Source: UBA7803 sp034522075 (GTDB lineage Bacteria; Pseudomonadota; Gammaproteobacteria; Pseudomonadales; Azotimanducaceae). From it: a DNA stretch of 64,000 nt. Both the position numbers and the translations under genes were made by a program. Within the stretch, counting starts at the first letter, position 1. Each line of letters begins with the position of its first letter. Below, one piece after another: positions 38,805-47,585 of the stretch. The stretch covers positions 124,001 through 188,000 of the forward strand of contig JAXHLO010000030.1 in the NCBI GenBank assembly GCA_034522075.1, in the 5' to 3' direction. The notes below the pieces were generated by a model. The model saw only the letters and a list, made by a program, of their open reading frames with translations, searched no databases and was not told where the DNA came from.

Positions 38805-39107
38805 ATGAGCGACGATATCCTCGAAAACATCAGGGAACAGATCGAAAGCAACCCCATCATCATTTACATGAAGGGGTCGCCGGCGGCGCCGCAGTGCGGT
38901 TTTTCCGCACAGACGGTGCAGTGCCTGGCCGGTTGCGGTGAACGCTTCGCCTACGTCGACGTGCTGGCCCATCCGGAGATCCGTTCGACGCTGCCGAAAT
39001 ATGCCGACTGGCCGACCTTCCCCCAGCTCTACGTCGACGGCGAGCTGATCGGCGGCTGCGACGTGGTGGCCGAGATGTACGAGAGCGGTGAACTCGAAGA
39101 CCGCTGA
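38805..39107 (+). CDS. grxD: monothiol glutaredoxin (CGFS type)
   Basis: A 100-residue glutaredoxin with the CGFS active site (Cys31), Lys23 in YMKGSP for glutathione binding, WPTFPQLYVDGE and GGCDVV. Proteins of this type bind a glutathione-ligated [2Fe-2S] cluster as dimers and serve in iron-sulfur trafficking. Length is slightly shorter than E. coli GrxD (115). CGGAG lies 6 nt before the ATG. It is divergent from the PatB-like gene. Confidence 0.93.
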   Translation: MSDDILENIREQIESNPIIIYMKGSPAAPQCGFSAQTVQCLAGCGERFAYVDVLAHPEIRSTLPKYADWPTFPQLYVDGELIGGCDVVAEMYESGELEDR

Positions 39108-39150
39108 TCAAGGCCGCAGCGGCCGAAGCGCCCAGGAATAAGCGGCGGCG

Positions 39151-39774
39151 CTACTGCCCGGCGTCCTGGCTCTGTGCAGGACGCCCTCCTTCCTCCCAGG
39201 CGTTGACCACGGCGCAGAACAACTCCGCCGTCCGCTCGGCGTCGTACAGGGCGCTGTGCGCCTGATCCCGATCGAAATCGATGGCGGCGCGCGCGCAGGC
39301 TTCGCTCAATACCGTATGCCCGTAGGTGACTGCCGCCAGTGAGGCGGTGTCGATGAAGGTAAACGGGTGGAATGGATTGCGCTTCACCTGGGTCCGCGCC
39401 ACTGCCCGATTGAGAAACTGCTGATCGAAGGCCGCATTGTGTGCCACCAGAATGGCGCGGTGGCAGCCCTGCTGCTTGATGGCCGTACGAACCTGGCGGA
39501 ACAGCGCGCGCAGGGCTTCGGCTTCCGCCACGGCCTGGCGCTGCGGGTCCAGCGGGTCGATGCCGGTCACTTTGAGGGCTGCCGGGTTCAGTGCGCCGCC
39601 GGGGTAAGGGTGCACAGCCTGCTGCCAGCGCTCGCCGGGTACCAGGCGGCCGTTGTCGAAGTGGACATGCACGGCGGCCATTTCCAGGATGGGATTGGAA
39701 TCCGGGTCGAAGCCGCCCGTCTCCAGGTCTACAACCACCGGCAGGAATCCGCGGAATCGTTTCGACATGGCCAT
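39151..39774 (-). CDS. rnt: ribonuclease T
   Basis: A 207-residue DEDDh 3'-5' exonuclease that trims tRNA and other stable RNA 3' ends. Acidic residues Asp16 and Glu18 in VVVDLETGGFD, the central AHNAAFDQQFLNRA, and the late His/Asp in AHSALYDAERTA are all present. NPFHPFTFIDTASLA is characteristic of RNase T as opposed to DnaQ. AAGGTGG precedes the ATG at 39774. It is convergent with grxD and divergent from the MotY-like gene. Confidence 0.92.
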   Translation of the reverse strand: MAMSKRFRGFLPVVVDLETGGFDPDSNPILEMAAVHVHFDNGRLVPGERWQQAVHPYPGGALNPAALKVTGIDPLDPQRQAVAEAEALRALFRQVRTAIKQQGCHRAILVAHNAAFDQQFLNRAVARTQVKRNPFHPFTFIDTASLAAVTYGHTVLSEACARAAIDFDRDQAHSALYDAERTAELFCAVVNAWEEGGRPAQSQDAGQ

Positions 39775-39878
39775 TGGCGCCACCTTAGCACAGCGAACCC
39801 GGCGGGCCCGGGCCCGCGGGGTAAAGTTCCCGCGCTTGCGGCCGACAACGTCTAAGAGCTCATGTATTTGGATTATCG

Positions 39879-40757
39879 GTGCGCTCATTGATGCTGCTGA
39901 TTGCCCTGCAGATGGCAATGGCGGCGCCCCTCGCCTGGGGTCAGCCGTTCAGCCATGATGTGGGATCGCCCTGGTCCGTGCGCCAGGCGGACGGCCTGTG
40001 CCTGCTCGAAACGCCGTTGCGGGATTTCGGCGCTATCCGCTTCGTCGGCGCGCCGGGCGCCCCGTTGCGTCTGGAAGTCCTGGGCCACCGCGACGTGTTC
40101 GCCGCCGGAGCCGTGGGCCTGGTGCGCGTCGCCCCGCCGTGGCATCCGTCTCATCCCGAACGCGAATTGCTCGGGGAAACTGAGCAGCGCTCCGGCAGCA
40201 GCGTGCTCATTGGTGATCCTCTGGCGACTCGCGTGCTCATGGCGCTCTATCAGGGTTATGAAGCGCACCTGGAACACACCGCCTGGTACGGGGGTGAAGC
40301 CAGCGTGCGTATCGGCAATCAGCATTTGCGGCCGCGCTACGAGACCTTCGCCCGCTGCATGCAGGACGCCACGGCCCGCGGCTGGTCCGAGTTCGAGCGC
40401 ACGCGCATCGAGTATTCCTCGGAACAGGTAAGCCTGTCCGACGCCGATCGCACCCGCTTGCGCCAGGTAGCCGAATACGTGCTGGCCGACCCCGCCGTAG
40501 AGCGCGTGTACGTGGATGGTCATACCGATGGCGTCGGCGCTGCCCGGGCCAACCTGCTCCTGTCGAAGCGGCGCGCGGAAGCGGTGGCCGATTACCTGAC
40601 CCGCTGTGGTGTGCCGGAGGATCATCTGGTGGTGCGCTATCACGGCTCGGCGTATCCCGTCGCGCAGTCTGCCTCCGCCGAGGCGCGGGCACAGAACCGG
40701 CGGACCACCGTGCGCCTGGAGCGGACATGGCCGGATGCCGAGGTGGCGACGCGCTGA
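39879..40757 (+). CDS. motY: MotY-like OmpA family protein
   Basis: A 292-residue protein with a signal peptide (MRSLMLLIALQMAMAAPLAWG, cleavage near residue 21), an N-terminal beta-rich domain (about 25-160) resembling MotY, and a C-terminal peptidoglycan-binding OmpA domain (VYVDGHTDGVGAARANLLLS, then RRAEAVADYL). MotY forms the T-ring of sodium-driven polar flagellar motors. No other flagellar genes are in the window, but motY often stands alone next to rnt. The GTG at 39879 gives the positive charge needed at the signal start; TTG 39888 and ATG 39891 are alternatives. Confidence 0.78.
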   Translation: MRSLMLLIALQMAMAAPLAWGQPFSHDVGSPWSVRQADGLCLLETPLRDFGAIRFVGAPGAPLRLEVLGHRDVFAAGAVGLVRVAPPWHPSHPERELLGETEQRSGSSVLIGDPLATRVLMALYQGYEAHLEHTAWYGGEASVRIGNQHLRPRYETFARCMQDATARGWSEFERTRIEYSSEQVSLSDADRTRLRQVAEYVLADPAVERVYVDGHTDGVGAARANLLLSKRRAEAVADYLTRCGVPEDHLVVRYHGSAYPVAQSASAEARAQNRRTTVRLERTWPDAEVATR

Positions 40758-40823
40758 CGACGAGGCGTGCTATGCAGCTCCACATTTCTTAAGATGGGCG
40801 CCCGTTTCACAAGGGATTCCATC

Positions 40824-42041
40824 GTGGCTGACAAAGTGGTGCTGGCGTATTCCGGAGGGCTCGACACTTCGGTGATCTGCCGCTGGCTGCAGGAGACTTA
40901 TCAGGCAGAGGTCGTGACCTTCACCGCCGACCTGGGGCAGGGTGGAGAAGTCGAGCCTGCCCGGGCCAAAGCCAAGGCCATGGGCGTGAAGGAGATCTAC
41001 ATCGAAGACCTGCGCGAGGAATTCGTGCGCGACTTCGTGTTCCCCATGTTCCGCGCCAACACCGTCTACGAAGGCGAATACCTGCTCGGTACCAGCATCG
41101 CGCGGCCGCTCATCGCCAAGCGGCTGGTGGAAATTGCCCGGGAAACCGGCGCCGACGCCGTCTCCCACGGGGCCACGGGCAAGGGCAACGATCAGGTGCG
41201 TTTCGAACTGGGCGCCTATGCGCTGGAGCCGGACATCAAAGTCATCGCACCCTGGCGGGAATGGGATCTCACGTCCCGCGAAGCGCTCATGAATTTCTGC
41301 GAGCAGCACCAGATTCCCGTGGACGCCAAGCGCGGCGAGAAGTCGCCGTATTCCATGGATGCCAATCTGCTGCACATCTCCTACGAGGGCGACAACCTGG
41401 AAGACCCGTGGCAGGCCCCGGACGAGGACATGTGGCGCTGGACGGTAGCGCCGGAGCAGGCGCCGGATGAGGCGCAGACCATCGAAATCGAGTTCCGCGG
41501 CGGCGATCCCGTGGCCGTGGACGGCGACGCGCTGAGCCCCGCGGAACTGCTCACACGCCTCAATCAGGTGGGCGGTGCTCACGGCATCGGCCGCAGCGAT
41601 CTGGTGGAGAACCGTTTCGTGGGCATGAAGTCCCGCGGCTGCTATGAAACACCGGGCGGCACCATACTGCTGAAGGCGCACCGGGCCATCGAGTCCATCA
41701 CGCTGGACCGGGAAGTGGCGCATCTGAAGGACGAACTGATGCCGCGCTACGCCGAGATCATCTACAACGGCTACTGGTGGTCGCCCGAGCGGCGCATTCT
41801 GCAGGCGCTGATCGACGAGTCCCAGAAGCCGGTGAACGGGCGGGTGCGGCTGAAACTGTACAAAGGCGGCATTGCGGTGACCGGCCGCGAATCCCCGGAG
41901 GACAGTCTCTATGATGCGCACATCGTCACGTTCGAGGATGATGCGGGGGCGTATCATCAGGGTGATGCTGCCGGGTTCATACGCCTGAATGCCCTGCGGC
42001 TGCGGCTCGGCGCCAAAAGAGGACGTAGGCTTTCGGAGTGA
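40824..42041 (+). CDS. argG: argininosuccinate synthase
   Basis: A 405-residue ATP-dependent ligase joining citrulline and aspartate. The ATP-binding PP-loop is AYSGGLDTSV near residues 8-17, followed by ADLGQGGEVE, SHGATGKGNDQVRFE and KSRGCYETPGG. The start is GTG at 40824, with AAGGGA 7 nt upstream, giving the normal family N-terminus ADKVVLAYSGG; an upstream in-frame start at 40767 has no site. With argD and argF it covers the arginine branch after N-acetylornithine, apart from argE/J and argH, which are not here. Confidence 0.96.
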   Translation: MADKVVLAYSGGLDTSVICRWLQETYQAEVVTFTADLGQGGEVEPARAKAKAMGVKEIYIEDLREEFVRDFVFPMFRANTVYEGEYLLGTSIARPLIAKRLVEIARETGADAVSHGATGKGNDQVRFELGAYALEPDIKVIAPWREWDLTSREALMNFCEQHQIPVDAKRGEKSPYSMDANLLHISYEGDNLEDPWQAPDEDMWRWTVAPEQAPDEAQTIEIEFRGGDPVAVDGDALSPAELLTRLNQVGGAHGIGRSDLVENRFVGMKSRGCYETPGGTILLKAHRAIESITLDREVAHLKDELMPRYAEIIYNGYWWSPERRILQALIDESQKPVNGRVRLKLYKGGIAVTGRESPEDSLYDAHIVTFEDDAGAYHQGDAAGFIRLNALRLRLGAKRGRRLSE

Positions 42042-42044
42042 TGG

Positions 42045-42650
42045 ATGACCATGGGTGACTATCAGGTGCTGTTCAGCGGTGAGGTTTCCCGGAATTCCGA
42101 CATGGATGCGGTGCGGGACAGGCTCGCCCGCGAACTGGGAATCGACGACCGTAAGGCCCGGACCCTGTTTTCAGGGCGCACCGTGGTGATCCGCAGTCAG
42201 CTCGAGGAGGGCGAGGCCCGCCGCCTGCAGCAGCGTCTGGAGGATCTCGGTGCCATGTGCCGCATCAAGTCACTGACGGCGCCGCGCGCCAACCAGGCGC
42301 AGATCGACAAGGATGCCCTGCGCCTGGAGGGGCACAGCGACCAGACTCTCAAAGACATCACCGCCGCCCATGTGGAGTGTCCGCGCTGCGGTCATCTGCA
42401 GCTCGAATCCAGCCATTGCGCGCGCTGCGGCATCGACATCGGCGCGGCCCTGCTGCAGAAACGCAAGGAAGACCGGCTCATCGAGCAGAAGATCCGCGAG
42501 CTGCGTGCCGCCAAGGCCGAGCCGCGCAAAGCCCGCGAGCCGGCCGGCATGGACGCCCCGGAAGCGCAGCGCCGCCCTATTCACAGCGAGGCCCGGCAGC
42601 CGCAGCGCAAGCGCAGCAGCTTTGTCCGCGACCTGTTCCGCCGCTCCTGA
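42045..42650 (+). CDS. zinc-ribbon protein of unknown function
   Basis: A 201-residue protein. The first 75 residues (YQVLFSGEVSRNSDMDAVRD to LEDLGAMCRIKS) resemble a small alpha/beta module found at the N-terminus of several gammaproteobacterial membrane proteins with DUF805-like or RDD-like tails. Then comes a zinc ribbon with Cys112/115 and Cys125/128 (CPRC, CARC) and a basic, charged C-terminal tail (QPQRKRSSFVRDLF). It starts 3 bp after argG with GGAG 6 nt before its ATG, so it is co-transcribed with argG. No function is known to me. Confidence 0.72.
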   Translation: MTMGDYQVLFSGEVSRNSDMDAVRDRLARELGIDDRKARTLFSGRTVVIRSQLEEGEARRLQQRLEDLGAMCRIKSLTAPRANQAQIDKDALRLEGHSDQTLKDITAAHVECPRCGHLQLESSHCARCGIDIGAALLQKRKEDRLIEQKIRELRAAKAEPRKAREPAGMDAPEAQRRPIHSEARQPQRKRSSFVRDLFRRS

Positions 42651-42657
42651 CCATGGA

Positions 42658-42733
42658 GTGGGAGCGATCTCCAGATCGCGATTGGAAAATCGCTCCCACA
42701 CCGCCAGATCGCGATTGGAAAATCGCTCCCACA
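42658..42733. repeat. palindromic repeat, one full copy plus a tandem half copy
   Basis: The full copy (42658-42700) has outer arms GTGGGA and TCCCAC enclosing two hairpins, GCGATCT-CC-AGATCGC and GCGATT-GGAA-AATCGC. A 30-bp piece (42671-42700) is then exactly repeated at 42704-42733. The same architecture recurs at 48549 and 57641 with different but still complementary stem bases, so the pairing, not the sequence, is conserved. It resembles REP-type elements of Pseudomonas and relatives. It lies between the zinc-ribbon gene and the murI coding region and overlaps the only usable murI start. Confidence 0.85.
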
Positions 42734-43578
42734 GCACCGGGTCGCGAACCATCACTGTAGATTCCCAGGCGCCCATCGGCGTCTTCGACTCCGGCATGGG
42801 CGGCCTCACGGTCCTGCAGGCCCTGCGTAACGCCCTGCCCGACGAACACTTCCTCTATCTCGGCGACACCGCCCGCCTGCCCTACGGCACCAAGAGCCGG
42901 GACACCGTGCAACGCTACGCCGTGCAGGCGACCCGCATCCTGGCGGCGCGGGGCATCAAAGCACTGGTCGTAGCCTGCAATACGGCATCCGCCGTCGCCC
43001 TCGACGAACTGACCCGGCACTATGCGCCGCTGCCGGTATTCGGCGTGGTGGATCCCGGGGCGGAGGCGGCCGCTGCCATTGCCGGCAACGGCCGGGTACT
43101 CGTGCTGGCGACCGAGAGCACCGTGAGCGGCGGCGCCTATCAGCGCGCGCTGCTGTCGCGGCGGTCGAACCTGCAGGTGCTGGCGCGGCCGTGTCCGCTG
43201 CTGGTGGCCCTGGCGGAGGAAGGCCGTCACGATGGTCCGCTGGTGGATCTCGTGCTCACCGAGTACCTGCGCGGCGGGGCGCGGCCGGCTGTCACGGTGC
43301 TGCTGGGGTGTACCCACTTTCCGGTATTCCGGTCGGCCATTGAGCGGTTGCTGCGCGGTACCGGTGCGCCGGACGCCTCGGCATCTACAGTGGTGGATTC
43401 GGCTGCAACGACGGCGGCGGCGCTGTCTGCCGAAATCGCTGCCGGTCATCTGCCGGCCGCTGCCGCCGGACCCGGCAGCCTGACCTTGCTTGCCACCGAT
43501 GGCCGCGAGCGCTTCCAACGGGTCGGCCGTTACTTCCTGGGCCACGCCATCGACAACGTCGAACTCGTGGACCTCTAG
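42715..43578 (+). CDS. murI: glutamate racemase
   Basis: Converts L- to D-glutamate for peptidoglycan. Catalytic motifs are complete: PIGVFDSGMGG with the Asp, VACNTAS (first Cys) and LLGCTHFP (second Cys), plus YLGDTARLPYG. The start is a problem: there is no ATG or GTG before the essential FDSG motif, and the nearest in-frame initiators are TTG codons at 42715 and 42682, both inside the palindromic repeat, or a rare ATC at 42751. From TTG 42715 the protein is 287 residues, a normal length. No ribosome site is visible, so translation may depend on coupling or the repeat structure. Confidence 0.9.
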   Translation: MENRSHSTGSRTITVDSQAPIGVFDSGMGGLTVLQALRNALPDEHFLYLGDTARLPYGTKSRDTVQRYAVQATRILAARGIKALVVACNTASAVALDELTRHYAPLPVFGVVDPGAEAAAAIAGNGRVLVLATESTVSGGAYQRALLSRRSNLQVLARPCPLLVALAEEGRHDGPLVDLVLTEYLRGGARPAVTVLLGCTHFPVFRSAIERLLRGTGAPDASASTVVDSAATTAAALSAEIAAGHLPAAAAGPGSLTLLATDGRERFQRVGRYFLGHAIDNVELVDL

Positions 43579-43588
43579 CCTCCCTGAA

Positions 43589-43966
43589 TCAGGGCCCGGG
43601 CGTGCCCGACAGATACGGCCGGAAGACGAAAAAGACCGCCCCGAGCAGGCACAGGGCCGCCCATAGAAAGTCCATTCGCAGCGGCTCTTTCATGTACAGC
43701 ACCAGAAACGGCACGAATACCGTAAGAGTGATGATCTCCTGAATCATCTTAAGCTGACCCACGTTGAGTACCGTGTAGCCGATCCGGTTGGCGGGCACCT
43801 GAAACAGATACTCCAGGGCGGCGATGAGCCAGCTCACGAGAGCGGCGAAAATCCAGGGCTTATGGTTCAGTTCGCGTAGATGGGCGTACCAGGCGAATGT
43901 CATGAAGACATTGCTCACGACCAGCAGAGCGATGGCTATGGCTATGGGTGGAAGCGGCAACGTCAT
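43589..43966 (-). CDS. DMT family (DUF486) membrane protein
   Basis: A 125-residue protein with four predicted membrane helices (about 8-27, 37-55, 77-92, 98-115) and the DUF486 signature FAWYAHLRE plus VGQLKMIQEIITL. It is a small drug/metabolite-transporter-like protein of unknown substrate. It lies 6 bp downstream of nth on the same strand and is convergent with murI. Confidence 0.85.
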   Translation of the reverse strand: MTLPLPPIAIAIALLVVSNVFMTFAWYAHLRELNHKPWIFAALVSWLIAALEYLFQVPANRIGYTVLNVGQLKMIQEIITLTVFVPFLVLYMKEPLRMDFLWAALCLLGAVFFVFRPYLSGTPGP

Positions 43967-43972
43967 GGCGAC

Positions 43973-44608
43973 TCATTCCTCCGTTTTGTGCTTGTACTCG
44001 CAGAGATCTTCGATAGGACACGAGCCGCAGCGCGGTTTGCGGGCGATGCACACGTAGCGGCCGTGCAGAATCAGCCAGTGGTGGGCGTGGCGCTTGTATT
44101 CCGCAGGAACGACCCGTTCGAGCCGGTCTTCCACGGCGCGCACGTTTTTGCCCGGGGCCAGGCCCGTGCGGTTGCAGACCCGGAAGATGTGCGTATCCAC
44201 GGCGATGGTCTCGTGGCCGAAGGCGGTATTGAGCACCACGTTGGCGGTCTTGCGGCCGACACCGGGCAGGGCTTCCAGGGCGCTGCGGTCCTCGGGGACC
44301 TCTCCGCCGTGCTCGTCGACCAGAATCCTGCAGGCGCGGATGATGTTGCGGGCCTTGGTGTTGAACAGCCCGATGCTCTGGATGTAGGGCTTCAGCCCCT
44401 CTTCGCCGAGCGCCAGGATGGCCCCGGGCGTATTGGCGTCGGCAAAGAGTCTGCGCGTCGCTTTGTTGACCCCCACGTCCGTGGCCTGGGCCGACAGTAT
44501 GACGGCGATCAGCAGTTCGAACGGGCTGGCGAAGCTGAGCTCCGTGGTGGGCGCCGGGTTGGCGGCCTGCAGACGCTGGAAGATCAGGCGGCGTTTGTCC
44601 TGGTTCAT
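43973..44608 (-). CDS. nth: endonuclease III
   Basis: A 211-residue DNA glycosylase/AP lyase for oxidised pyrimidines. Helix-hairpin-helix LPGVGRKTANVV with catalytic Lys120 and Asp138 (AVDTHIFR) match E. coli numbering exactly. The [4Fe-4S] cluster motif is complete near the C-terminus (CIARKPRCGSCPIEDLC). It overlaps rnfE by 4 bp (44605-44608), the same rnfE-nth arrangement as in E. coli. Confidence 0.96.
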   Translation of the reverse strand: MNQDKRRLIFQRLQAANPAPTTELSFASPFELLIAVILSAQATDVGVNKATRRLFADANTPGAILALGEEGLKPYIQSIGLFNTKARNIIRACRILVDEHGGEVPEDRSALEALPGVGRKTANVVLNTAFGHETIAVDTHIFRVCNRTGLAPGKNVRAVEDRLERVVPAEYKRHAHHWLILHGRYVCIARKPRCGSCPIEDLCEYKHKTEE

Positions 44609-45267
44609 GATCGGTGTGATTTCCCTATGGCATTGCCGGCGGCCAGCAGCAGCCCGGCGATGATGAAGGCCCCGGGGGGCAGGGTGGCGAGCAGCAGTCC
44701 GCCGCCGTCGCCGGCGATGTCCAGACGCCAGGCAGCGGCCTGGGGGCCGAACAGCAGTTCCATGCCGGCGAACAGGGATCCCTGGCCGAGCAGCTCGCGG
44801 ACCATGCCGAGCAGCAGCAGAGCGGCGGCGAAGCCGGCCGCCGTGCCCAGGGCGTCGAGCAGCGACGGCAGCACCGGGTTGCGGCTGGCGAACGACTCGG
44901 CGCGGCCCAGGATCATGCAGTTGGTGACGATGATCTGCACGAACAGGGCGATGCGCAGATAGACGTCGAAGGCGTAGGCCTCCATCAGCATCACTGCACA
45001 GGTGGTAAATGTGGCGACCACCAGCACGAAGGCGGGCAGACGCACGAATGGTGGAATCCAGCGGCGCAGCGCCGAGATGCTGACATTCGACCCGATCAGG
45101 ACGCCGCCGCTGGCCAGTGCCAGGGCCAGGGCGTTGACCGTGCTGCTGCTCACCGCCAGCAGCGGACACAGGCCCAGCAGCTGTACCCAGGCCGGGTTGC
45201 GCCGCACCATGCCGGCCAGCACGGTGTCGCCGGCAGAGGTCGGCGCCGCTGCGGGCCGCGCGCTCAT
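44605..45267 (-). CDS. rnfE: electron transport complex subunit RnfE
   Basis: A 220-residue membrane subunit of the Rnf ion-translocating complex. The N-terminal NPAWVQLLGLCPLLAVSSS and central TNCMILGRAESFAS are RnfE/RnfA family signatures; about six helices. It overlaps rnfG by 4 bp and nth by 4 bp, so the whole block is one transcript. Confidence 0.93.
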   Translation of the reverse strand: MSARPAAAPTSAGDTVLAGMVRRNPAWVQLLGLCPLLAVSSSTVNALALALASGGVLIGSNVSISALRRWIPPFVRLPAFVLVVATFTTCAVMLMEAYAFDVYLRIALFVQIIVTNCMILGRAESFASRNPVLPSLLDALGTAAGFAAALLLLGMVRELLGQGSLFAGMELLFGPQAAAWRLDIAGDGGGLLLATLPPGAFIIAGLLLAAGNAIGKSHRS

Positions 45268-45788
45268 TGCTCACACTCCGGTGTTGCCAGGGCCGGCCTC
45301 TGCAGGGCGCTGTCGAGCGCCCGGCGCAGGGCCCGGCTGGTGATGGTGGCGCCGCTGACCGTGTCGACCTGGGCCATTTCCCCGGCGCTGCGGCCGCTCA
45401 GGGATGCCAGCCAGCCGCGTTCCGGTTGATTCACGAAGTCGGCAATGCCGGGGGTTTCCTGGTGGCGGGTGATGCGAACCCCGGTAAGTGCCGGCGGCGC
45501 AGCCTCGATATCGGCAGCGGCCAGCCAGTGCATATCACCGCCGTAACCCGACGCAATCCCGCGCAGCAGCGCACGGCCATTGCACAGATGGGCCACGTCG
45601 TTGGACCACTGCAGGTCCGTTACCCGTGCGCCAGGCCCGGCCATTGCAGTTACCGTCTGCTGGAAACGCTGCGCCCGGTTGGCGTCGATGCGCTCGCCGG
45701 TGAGCGCAGCGGTGGCAGCGATGAGGATGCCGCAGCCGGTCACCAGGGCCAGGAACGCCAGCACCGAGCCGGACATGGAGTCAGCCAT
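45264..45788 (-). CDS. rnfG: electron transport complex subunit RnfG
   Basis: A 174-residue membrane-anchored flavoprotein with one N-terminal helix (about 7-28). The covalent FMN motif is SGATITS (145-151), with Thr148 as the expected phosphoester site. The periplasmic FMN domain GYGGDMHWLA to TPGIADFV is recognisable. Somewhat shorter than E. coli RsxG (206). It overlaps rnfD by 8 bp. Confidence 0.9.
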   Translation of the reverse strand: MADSMSGSVLAFLALVTGCGILIAATAALTGERIDANRAQRFQQTVTAMAGPGARVTDLQWSNDVAHLCNGRALLRGIASGYGGDMHWLAAADIEAAPPALTGVRITRHQETPGIADFVNQPERGWLASLSGRSAGEMAQVDTVSGATITSRALRRALDSALQRPALATPECEQ

Positions 45789-46671
45789 GGGCTGCCACCA
45801 GTCGCCGGTCCAGATAGGGCGTGGCCGCGTTGGCCAGCAGGATGCCGAAGGCCAGGCCGTCCGGGTAGTTGCCGAAACCGCGCACCAGGAACGCGACCAC
45901 GCCGATGAGGGCGCCGAACAGCCACTGACCGCGCGCCGTGGCCGGATGGGTCACCGGGTCGGTGGCGAAGAAACAAGCGGCCAGACACGTGCCGCCGGTG
46001 AACAGGTGGAACGCGGGTGAACCGAGGCTGCGCGAGCTGCCGCTGTCGTAAAACACCACGGCCAGCAGCGCCAGCGTGCCGAGCAGCGCTGCGGGTACCC
46101 GCCAGGCGGCAATACGCAGCACCATGAGGGCGACGCCGCCGAGCAGAAAGGCGGCGTTGATCCACTCCCAGCCGTAGCCGCCGACGGCACCGAAGGCCGG
46201 GTCGGCCGCCCAGATTTCCGCCACGGTCTGTCCTTCCCGGTGGCGCAGGGCGGTCAGGGCCGTGGCTGCGGTGAGGCCGTCGGTCGGCTGGGGCCAGGCC
46301 GCCAGGGCGGCGGGAAACGACACCAGCACCACGGCATAGCCCACCACCGCCGGGTTGAACGGGTTGTTGCCCAGGCCGCCGTAGACGTGCTTGCCCAGAG
46401 CGACCCCGGCGACCACGGCCACGGCCAGCACGCCCAGCGAGGTAGTGGGGGGCAATGCCACTGTGATCAGGGTGCAGGTCACCAGGGTGCTGCCGTCGCT
46501 CAGTGCCGGGCGCAGCGGGCGATGCTGCAGAGCCAGCGCCGCGCTCTCCACACACAGGCCCACGGCGGCGGCGAACAGCAGCCGCGGCAGATAGTCCAGG
46601 CCGAAGTAATAGCACAGCGCGGCGATGCCCGGCAGCAGGGCTGCCAGCACCAGGCCCATGATGCGCGGCAT
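45781..46671 (-). CDS. rnfD: electron transport complex subunit RnfD
   Basis: A 296-residue integral membrane subunit with eight to ten helices. HVYGGLGNNPFNPAVVGYA and the late FFATDPVTHPAT are RnfD/NqrB family signatures. The covalent FMN Thr is in DGLTAATALTAL (Thr137 from this start). The ATG at 46671 overlaps the rnfB stop region; an upstream GTG at 46686 is an alternative. RnfD follows the RnfB-type gene directly, with no rnfC between. Confidence 0.92.
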   Translation of the reverse strand: MPRIMGLVLAALLPGIAALCYYFGLDYLPRLLFAAAVGLCVESAALALQHRPLRPALSDGSTLVTCTLITVALPPTTSLGVLAVAVVAGVALGKHVYGGLGNNPFNPAVVGYAVVLVSFPAALAAWPQPTDGLTAATALTALRHREGQTVAEIWAADPAFGAVGGYGWEWINAAFLLGGVALMVLRIAAWRVPAALLGTLALLAVVFYDSGSSRSLGSPAFHLFTGGTCLAACFFATDPVTHPATARGQWLFGALIGVVAFLVRGFGNYPDGLAFGILLANAATPYLDRRLVAAHG

Positions 46672-46673
46672 GG

Positions 46674-47585
46674 TCAACCCAGCCACGGCCGCTTGCCGCC
46701 GCGGTTGAGGCGTTCCCGGCGGCGCGATGCCCAGGCGTCGGCCCGGGCCGCTTTGCGCGCTGCCTGGCGCTCATAGCGCCGGCGCGCCTCCTCGGCCTCG
46801 CGGCGCGCCGCCGCGTCCGTCGCCAGCGCCTGGCGGCCGCGGGTGAAGTCGCTCAACAGGTCGATATTGCTGGGGCAGACCTGATTGCAGCGGCCGCACT
46901 CGATGCAGTCATCAAGGCCCCGCCCGGCGGCCTCGTCCCAGGCCCCGGCGCGGGTATACCAGTACAGCTCCTGGGGCAGCAGATGCTCCGGGCAGACGGC
47001 CTCGCAGGCGCCGCAGCGAATGCAGGGCAGTTCCGGTGCCCGGGGCTCGCGTTGCCGCGGCCGCGCCAGAATGCGCAGTGGCCGCGGGCTCACCGGCGTT
47101 TCCACCGGATGCAGCTCGATGCAGTCCACGGGACACGGCGGCAGGCACAGCTCGCAGCCGGTGCAGCGTTCCTGCACAACCGTGTGCATGAGTTGCGGGG
47201 CGCCGACGATGGCGTCCACCGGGCAGGCTTCCACGCAGCGGAAACAACCGATACAGCGGGCTTCGTCGATGTACGCCACCTGCGCCTGGGGCTCGGTAGG
47301 CGGCGGGCCCGGCGCGCGGTCGAGCAGGCGGGCGAGCGCCTGCTGGGTCTCCTCGCCGCCGGGCGGGCACAGGTTGATGGCTTCGCCGGCAGCCACGGCT
47401 TCGGCATAGGGGCGGCAGCCCGGGTAGCCGCATTGCGCGCATTGGGTCTGGGGCAGCAGGGCGTCCACCGCATCCGCCACCGCCGGGTTGCTGGCGGGCA
47501 GGCGGCGGTAGAGCCAGCCCAGCGCCGCAGCCGCCAGTGCTCCCATGGCGGCCAGGACCCCCACCGTTGCCAGCGCTTCACTCAT
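46674..47585 (-). CDS. rnfB: RnfB fused to the C-terminal ferredoxin part of RnfC
   Basis: A 303-residue protein. Residues 1-28 are a membrane anchor, Cys49/52/57/73 the RnfB Fe-S domain, and Cys111-121 and Cys141-151 an ordinary RnfB double ferredoxin. It then continues with LPCIRCGACEAVCPEHLLPQ (Cys188-198) and DDCIECGRCNQVCPSN (Cys227-237), spaced by QELYWYTRAG. That is the C-terminal two-cluster domain of RnfC, followed by an RnfC-like basic Ala/Arg tail. The RnfC NADH/FMN-binding and SLBB parts are missing and no separate rnfC exists in this locus. The start overlaps the rnfA stop by 1 bp (TGATG). Confidence 0.88.
   Translation of the reverse strand: MSEALATVGVLAAMGALAAAALGWLYRRLPASNPAVADAVDALLPQTQCAQCGYPGCRPYAEAVAAGEAINLCPPGGEETQQALARLLDRAPGPPPTEPQAQVAYIDEARCIGCFRCVEACPVDAIVGAPQLMHTVVQERCTGCELCLPPCPVDCIELHPVETPVSPRPLRILARPRQREPRAPELPCIRCGACEAVCPEHLLPQELYWYTRAGAWDEAAGRGLDDCIECGRCNQVCPSNIDLLSDFTRGRQALATDAAARREAEEARRRYERQAARKAARADAWASRRRERLNRGGKRPWLG

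Noticed and set aside
42658..42733. Possible small CRISPR array from the exact 30-bp repeat
   Set aside because: The units are 3 bp apart with no spacers and each is a palindromic half-element; no cas genes nearby.
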